Source of the DNA: Candidatus Sulfotelmatobacter sp.
GTDB taxonomy: Bacteria; Acidobacteriota; Terriglobia; Terriglobales; Acidobacteriaceae
Length of the DNA: 39,419 nucleotides
Assembly: GCA_030041415.1 (NCBI GenBank)
Contig: JASHNX010000050.1
Coordinates: forward strand, 1 to 39,419
Reading direction: 5' to 3'
The stretch's first letter is position 1. Each line of letters opens with the position of its first letter. The translations under genes were made by a program, and so were the position numbers. The notes beneath the pieces were generated by a model. It ran no database searches and was not told the DNA's origin. It saw nothing but the letters and a program-made list of their open reading frames with translations. This document shows positions 34,570 to 39,419 of the stretch, in pieces.

Positions 34570-35943
34570 CTATTCTTCTTCCGGAGGCAGTTCGAAGTCG
34601 ATCAGATTGCCGCGGAAGCCTCGTGTTTTGATAGCGCCAAACGCAATTCCTACGGCCATCCAGATCGCGCCTACAATTTTTGCCGGCCGGCTGAGGCTCA
34701 ACCACAGCAGCAGGCAAATGAAAAATCCCGCCAGAGGCGAAAAGAAATTCCAAAGGTTCCGGTTTTGATCGCGCACGAAGTAGTGCACAAACGCCGCCAG
34801 ATTCACTCCCATGAATGCAATGAGGGCGCCGAAGTTGAGCATCTCTGCGCCCAAACCGTAACTGACCACGAACGCTCCGAGCAAGGCTATTGCCCCGACA
34901 AAAATCACATTGTTGCGGGGGACGTGTTTCTTCGCATCCACCACGCCGAAAAACGATTGTGGCAGCGCCTTGCTGCGTCCCATGCCGTAAAGCAGGCGGG
35001 CCGCGCCGAGTTGCGCTCCCATGCCTGAGCCGAAATTTGCCACCAGAAGCGTGAAGCCGACGATGCCAAATAGCGGCGCCCACGCTTTTCCGGCGACGAA
35101 AGTAAATGCCGTGTCGATATTCGGGAAAGGATGAGTGGCCGGCCAGATCAGTTGCGCCGCATAGACCTCAAACGCAGAGAGAATTCCAATCACAAGACAT
35201 GTCAATACGGTCGCGAGCAAAATATTGCGCCGTGGATTTTCCGCCTCCTCGGAGAGTGTCGAAATTCCATCAAAGCCAATGTAGGTTAAAACGGCGATCG
35301 ATGTTCCTCCAAGCACGGCCCGGGTATTCCACAATTCAGGATCGTAAAAAGGTCGCGTGAAGAAAGCAGTACCGTCATGAGGCTGCCCAAAAATGTAATG
35401 AGCCGCCGCGAGAAAGAACAAAACGATTACAGCACCCATCCCGGCCGCCAATCCGGTGTTTACCCGCGCCGAGGTTTTCACACCCTGAATGTTCAGAACG
35501 GTGAAAAATGCGGCGAAGAAAACAGCCCATCCCCAATAAGGGATGCTCTGCACGACCGGCGTCCCGTGCGCGAAGTCCCGCGAAATCTGGCTGCACCAGA
35601 TGATGCAAATCATGGGGTTCAACATGTAATCCATCACCATGCTCCAGCCGGTGATGTATCCCAGTGCGGGATTGATCTCCTGCCCCACGTAGGTGAATGC
35701 CGAGCCCGCGCTCGGATATACACGGGCCATTTTGCCGTAGCTGAACGCAGTGAACAGCATGGCCACCATGGCGATGAGAATCGTCGTAACCACGTGGCCG
35801 CGCCCGCGGTCGCTGAGGACGCCGAATACCGACATGGGTGCCACCGGCTGAATAACGATGACGCCATAGAGGATCAAATCCCAAAGGGTAAGCGTGCGGC
35901 GAAGCCGCGGAGCGGTCGAGACAGACACCGAGGAAGTTTCCAT
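34570..35943 (-). CDS. APC-family amino-acid permease
   Basis: A 457-residue membrane protein with about twelve helices. The first helix region reads TLWDLILYGVIVIQPVAPMS, typical of the APC superfamily (LeuT fold); YIGFDGISTLSEEAENPRRN is the conserved segment between helices 6 and 7. The N-terminus (about 25 residues) and the C-terminal acidic end (ELPPEEE) are cytoplasmic. Proton-coupled amino acid or polyamine uptake is likely; specificity cannot be told. It lies between two unrelated genes with short gaps on both sides, so it is probably monocistronic. Confidence 0.9.
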   Translation of the reverse strand: METSSVSVSTAPRLRRTLTLWDLILYGVIVIQPVAPMSVFGVLSDRGRGHVVTTILIAMVAMLFTAFSYGKMARVYPSAGSAFTYVGQEINPALGYITGWSMVMDYMLNPMICIIWCSQISRDFAHGTPVVQSIPYWGWAVFFAAFFTVLNIQGVKTSARVNTGLAAGMGAVIVLFFLAAAHYIFGQPHDGTAFFTRPFYDPELWNTRAVLGGTSIAVLTYIGFDGISTLSEEAENPRRNILLATVLTCLVIGILSAFEVYAAQLIWPATHPFPNIDTAFTFVAGKAWAPLFGIVGFTLLVANFGSGMGAQLGAARLLYGMGRSKALPQSFFGVVDAKKHVPRNNVIFVGAIALLGAFVVSYGLGAEMLNFGALIAFMGVNLAAFVHYFVRDQNRNLWNFFSPLAGFFICLLLWLSLSRPAKIVGAIWMAVGIAFGAIKTRGFRGNLIDFELPPEEE

Positions 35944-36008
35944 GAGTCCGTTTATTGGATTATGGACTGGCGCGCAATGTCAACACTAAATCGATTCCGT
36001 AGGGTGGA

Positions 36009-39000
36009 TTATTCGTTTTTATTCGGATAATCGAACGAATATCCCCGCTGCTCGTTGCCCGACATGTGCCGCGTATTGTATTCGAGAAGATAGTTCAAGT
36101 GGGCATCATCGAGCGGGAACGACTGCTTCGGCGCGTAGGGGTAATCTTTCATGCTGAGAAACGGCAACGGGGCAACGAAATCGCCATCGGCGGCATAAAA
36201 ATCCATATCTTTTTCATAGCCGTACGCCGCGAAGAAATAATCGCGCACCCAGCCGGAAGGAAGTGCTGGTAATTTATCGGGATCGAAGTCGAGCTGCACC
36301 TCGTCGCCCGAACCGAATACAGCCAGCTGATCGTCAAGTTTCGTCAGCAACGGCAGTACATCTCCATAGCGCGTGTAACTTCCCGCGGGACGCGTATAGG
36401 GGCCCGTCGCGCTCGCTTTCTCGTAAATGTAGTTAACGTTTCCCGGCGGCGTGCCTTCAATCTTGTAGGGATATCCGTGGAATTCCAGATCGGCTTGCAC
36501 AAGTGGAATTTCTGATACATGCAAGGCGCCGTCATTCCAAAGCTCCACGTTCTCTGGTAGACCCCCGGCTTTAGCCGGGGGCGGAGCAGCCGAGGAGCGA
36601 GCAATCTCACTTGAGACAGGCTGTTTCGTGCGGTCGATCAGAATGCTATCCCAATAAATCTGCAGATTCGTCGTGATTCGAATTTTGCGCGTGCCTCTCG
36701 CTAACTTGCTGGTCAAATCGGCGGTCATCGTGCGCGGCCCACCGGCTGGGAATCCCATGTCATCGACCACACGCTGCCACTTTCCATTCGCGTCGAGCGC
36801 CTCAACAAATGGAGCGATCGCCTGCACTTCCGCCTGAGAAGCCGCATACATGCTGTTTGCTGAGAAATATTCCACTTCGCCGTGCATCAGGAGCCATAGC
36901 GGGCCACCGCGGTACGGTTCGCCCAAATCGAGCGTCAGAGTATGCGCCTGAGCGAAACCCTGAAATTGCGTGAGAGCAAAATCACCGAAGTAGCGATGCG
37001 CGAGAAGATCGGGCAAAACATCGTGCCCATGCTCATCCCATGCCCCTGTAGGCGGACGCGCATCGCGGCTGACTACAACCTTGAATTTGGGATACGGAGG
37101 ATTCGAAGCGAAGTATTCGTTCGGATAAACGTCGACGTCCTTCGGATGGTCAACCGCCAGCAATCGCACCTGATCGAGATAAACCGCCTCTTCCAGTGGC
37201 TCCATGAAACGGAAACTGAGAGTTGTTGCCGGTCGTTGGTCTTCGCCCGTTGGCCGCTTGGCGCCTGCCGTCTTCAGCTTGTCATCCTGAGCCGGCGCTT
37301 TTTGCGGCGAAGGATCTATGCAACCGGCCGAAGAATGCATAGATCCCTCGCTCCGCTCAGGATGACAAGCCGCGCGGAGAGTTTCCTTCTCCCGAATCAT
37401 GTCACGATCAATCTTGATCCACTCCACCGGACGCGGAACATCGCGCTGCCCCGCACCGATCCAGTGCCCGACCACTCCCGCGCCGAGCATATCGGCGACA
37501 AATTCGTAACGCTTGCCATTCCAGGCAAATAAAGTTGGGCATGAGCTTCCACGTCGATCTATCTCGGTAATGTCTTGTTGCTTGTCTCCCGCGACATTGA
37601 TTTCATCCTGCAGCACGCCGGTCGGCCACAATAAACGCACCACATCGGCTTGTTTTGCGTCGCCGAGGCCAACGGTGAGGTATGGCGAATTTTGACCGAG
37701 ATAACCATTCGATCCATAGATCTCAAACTTCTGCCGGTTGCCTCCTGCAAAAACCTCGACTTTCGTACCGATTGCTGATTTGTTATCAGCCACTCCCTTG
37801 AGTGCAAGGCGCAGCCAGTGATTCTGATTTCCGCCTTCGTTTCTTAAAAGTACCGCTGGCCCATGATTTTGCGTGATCAGCAGATCGACCGCGCCGTCGT
37901 TGTCGTAGTCGCCTGTGATGATTGCCCGCGGATGTTCAAGATGAATTTTGTCGAGGCCAACATCAGCGGTGACATCCTTAAATCCATCGGGACCAAGATT
38001 GCGAAACAGCTTGATCTCGCCCTTGCCCTCTTTTGTCTCGCCAACGGCAACCAGATCGACCCAGCCGTCGTTGTCGTAGTCGAAAGCGGCGACGCCGAAA
38101 GCGCGAACCCAGTTGGTTTCTGGAAGGTTCACTTGCTCGAAGGATCTACCGCGTTTGTTACGCCAAAGCACAATCCCAGGGCTCCCCGATTGTGTAAATG
38201 CGATATCCATCCAGCCGTCGTGGTCAAAGTCCAGCATGGCGATGCCGTGAGATCCACCTAGTTTCGGATCAGTCCCCGACGTCAATCGCGTGAAGGCGCC
38301 TTCGCGCCGATTTTCGTAAATAATGGGGTCATGAAGGACCTGTGCAGTTACCAAGTCAACAGCCCGGTCGTTGTTGATGTCACTCCCTTCCGAATTTAGG
38401 ACAGCTGATCCGCCTTCTAAGCCGATCTGGGCTATCGCAAACGAGCCGTTGCCATTGTTGCGCCACATCGTTCCCCCTGGCAGCCCGCCTAGCGTGCTGT
38501 CCTCGGGCAGGGACCGAGCCTCATCCGGTACGAGCTCCCTCGCAACAGGACAGGAGGCGCACGCATACCCCGTTCCTCCCTCATACAAATCCAAATCACC
38601 ATCATGATCGTAATCAATGAAATCGAGGCCATAGAAAGATCCGAGAACGAGTGAGGGGAATCCTGCCTGTTGGCTGATGTCCTCAAAAACCCCATTTTTG
38701 TTGCGATACAGCTTCATGTGGTCCCCAAAGCCCACCGCTAAATCCTCGAAACCATCGTTATCGTAGTCACCCGCCGTGCAATCCTTCGCAAGCTTCACGT
38801 TATCTAATCCGGATTTCGCTGTGACGTCTTCGAATTTGCCCATCCCGGCGTTGCGATACAGCCTCGCCGGGGTGGGGAGGAAGAGATCGATGCGACCATC
38901 GTTGTCGTAGTCGAGAAAACACGCTCCCGGCGTGAGGTACAGAGAGCCCTGAGTGCCCCTATAAGCCGGCATCTCCTCTTTGATTCCCGCCTCTTTCGTC

Positions 39001-39419
39001 ACATCCACAAACTTCACCTTAATCTGCGGCGGAGGTTTCAGCGTGGCCTGCGGCGACTCGACTGCGCGCGAATATTGTCCCTGCTCGCCATAGGCAAGGC
39101 TGATGGGTACGCCAAGTTTTTTCTCCGTAATGTATTGGAATTTCTTCAGATTTTGCCGCGCCTCGTCAACATTTCCCGATTGCTGGTACGCGCGCGACAA
39201 TCCAAACTCGGCCGAAGCGTGGAAGGGATTAATTTTTAGAGCGCGATGGAAAGCGTCAATCGCCTGTGGGAACTGCCGCGCCTGCACGTAGGATGCGCCG
39301 AGAAAATACCACGTGTCAGGATCATTTGAATCGATCTCTGCCACGCGTTTGAAATCGTTGATCGCTGTTTGCGCATCGCCGGTGTTCTTCGCGAGCAGGC
39401 CGAGGTTGTACCACGCCTG
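36009..39419 (-). CDS. TPR / FG-GAP (VCBS) / ASPIC-UnbV protein, N-terminus outside window
   Basis: At least 1,136 residues; the frame is open to the right edge, so the true start is beyond 39419. The visible part opens with TPR repeats (about 1-90). Seven or more FG-GAP/VCBS-type repeats follow (about 120-520), recognised by DYDNDGRIDLFLP, DYDNDGFEDLAVG, DYDHDGDLDLYEG, DFDHDGWMDIAFT and DYDNDGAVDLLIT; these are calcium-binding beta-propeller blades. An ASPIC/UnbV domain (about 525-600) contains NHWLRLALKG and LLWPTGVLQDEINV. The last 500 residues are a beta-rich region without a name I can give. Two hairpin repeats are translated in frame (near residues 683-714 and 946-953). Such proteins are usually exported; the function is unknown. 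Confidence 0.88.
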   Translation of the reverse strand, partial: QAWYNLGLLAKNTGDAQTAINDFKRVAEIDSNDPDTWYFLGASYVQARQFPQAIDAFHRALKINPFHASAEFGLSRAYQQSGNVDEARQNLKKFQYITEKKLGVPISLAYGEQGQYSRAVESPQATLKPPPQIKVKFVDVTKEAGIKEEMPAYRGTQGSLYLTPGACFLDYDNDGRIDLFLPTPARLYRNAGMGKFEDVTAKSGLDNVKLAKDCTAGDYDNDGFEDLAVGFGDHMKLYRNKNGVFEDISQQAGFPSLVLGSFYGLDFIDYDHDGDLDLYEGGTGYACASCPVARELVPDEARSLPEDSTLGGLPGGTMWRNNGNGSFAIAQIGLEGGSAVLNSEGSDINNDRAVDLVTAQVLHDPIIYENRREGAFTRLTSGTDPKLGGSHGIAMLDFDHDGWMDIAFTQSGSPGIVLWRNKRGRSFEQVNLPETNWVRAFGVAAFDYDNDGWVDLVAVGETKEGKGEIKLFRNLGPDGFKDVTADVGLDKIHLEHPRAIITGDYDNDGAVDLLITQNHGPAVLLRNEGGNQNHWLRLALKGVADNKSAIGTKVEVFAGGNRQKFEIYGSNGYLGQNSPYLTVGLGDAKQADVVRLLWPTGVLQDEINVAGDKQQDITEIDRRGSSCPTLFAWNGKRYEFVADMLGAGVVGHWIGAGQRDVPRPVEWIKIDRDMIREKETLRAACHPERSEGSMHSSAGCIDPSPQKAPAQDDKLKTAGAKRPTGEDQRPATTLSFRFMEPLEEAVYLDQVRLLAVDHPKDVDVYPNEYFASNPPYPKFKVVVSRDARPPTGAWDEHGHDVLPDLLAHRYFGDFALTQFQGFAQAHTLTLDLGEPYRGGPLWLLMHGEVEYFSANSMYAASQAEVQAIAPFVEALDANGKWQRVVDDMGFPAGGPRTMTADLTSKLARGTRKIRITTNLQIYWDSILIDRTKQPVSSEIARSSAAPPPAKAGGLPENVELWNDGALHVSEIPLVQADLEFHGYPYKIEGTPPGNVNYIYEKASATGPYTRPAGSYTRYGDVLPLLTKLDDQLAVFGSGDEVQLDFDPDKLPALPSGWVRDYFFAAYGYEKDMDFYAADGDFVAPLPFLSMKDYPYAPKQSFPLDDAHLNYLLEYNTRHMSGNEQRGYSFDYPNKNE
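36562..36581. repeat. Short GC hairpin translated within the ASPIC protein
   Basis: Perfect 8-base arms cccccggc (36562-36569) and gccggggg (36574-36581) around a ttta loop. It encodes a Pro/Ala/Gly-rich stretch (SSAAPPPAKAGGLPENV) between two better-structured segments. It looks like a second, shorter kind of REP-like element inserted in frame. Confidence 0.6.
37277..37370. repeat. Nested-palindrome REP-like element translated within the ASPIC protein
   Basis: Outer arms of 15 bases match perfectly (37277-37291 and 37356-37370, gcttgtcatcctgag and its complement). Inner arms of 11 bases match perfectly (37312-37322 and 37336-37346, ggatctatgca). The translation in the host frame contains CHPERSEGSMHSS, a peptide I know as a hallmark of this dispersed repeat where it has entered bacterial coding regions. 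It adds about 31 residues. Confidence 0.8.

Noticed and set aside
1-39419. A CRISPR array, toxin-antitoxin pair, defence island or prophage
   Set aside because: No regularly spaced direct repeats, integrase, transposase, phage structural gene or recognisable toxin pair was found on either strand.

Overview
The window (39.4 kb, moderately GC-rich) looks like a chromosomal segment of an acidobacterium, probably a Terriglobia / Koribacter-like soil lineage. This is an inference from gene content: lipid A genes (Gram-negative envelope), a methylmalonyl-CoA module, a TPR/FG-GAP/ASPIC protein, paired MacB-like permeases, and REP-like hairpin repeats, some of them translated in frame inside proteins. 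I saw no rRNA, tRNA, CRISPR array, transposase, phage gene or origin.

Layout. 1-8987 is almost entirely minus strand: the 5' end of a phosphatidylserine decarboxylase gene (cut by the window edge), a DUF465 protein, rimI-tsaB, methylmalonyl-CoA epimerase and the GTPase MeaB, a universal stress protein, a CBS-pair protein, a small membrane protein, an acyl-CoA dehydrogenase and hemW. A pair of small plus-strand genes sits at 5163-5591. Beside them, at 5658-5871, is a scar in which a copy of the acyl-CoA dehydrogenase 3' end is fused to a copy of the meaB 5' end. 9103-14493 is plus strand: an MsbA-like ABC exporter, lpxB, and an M1-peptidase-like protein that has lost its catalytic residues and carries a TPR tail. 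14516-21541 holds a Nudix protein, a small zinc-ribbon protein, two tandem MacB/FtsX permeases without an ATPase, a small conserved-looking protein coupled to a MidA-type methyltransferase, and a 3-hydroxyacyl-CoA dehydrogenase behind a small helical protein. 21812-31568 holds a HAD phosphatase, an OlsF-like two-domain acyltransferase, a NitT/TauT-like ABC importer (double permease plus ATPase with an extra C-terminal domain, no binding protein nearby), malQ and a PpiD/SurA-like foldase. 31767-39419 holds a secreted GH2 exo-glucosaminidase-like enzyme, an APC amino-acid permease, and a very large TPR/FG-GAP/ASPIC protein that runs off the right edge.

Themes. Envelope lipids recur (Psd, MsbA-like, LpxB, OlsF-like). 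Acyl-CoA and methylmalonyl-CoA metabolism recurs (acyl-CoA dehydrogenase, 3-hydroxyacyl-CoA dehydrogenase, MeaB, epimerase). The least ordinary observations are the acyl-CoA dehydrogenase/meaB scar, which records a past tandem duplication and deletion; three in-frame palindromic insertions (in MeaB and twice in the ASPIC protein); and the pseudo-M1 peptidase. I did not find a clearly new multi-gene defence or mobile system.
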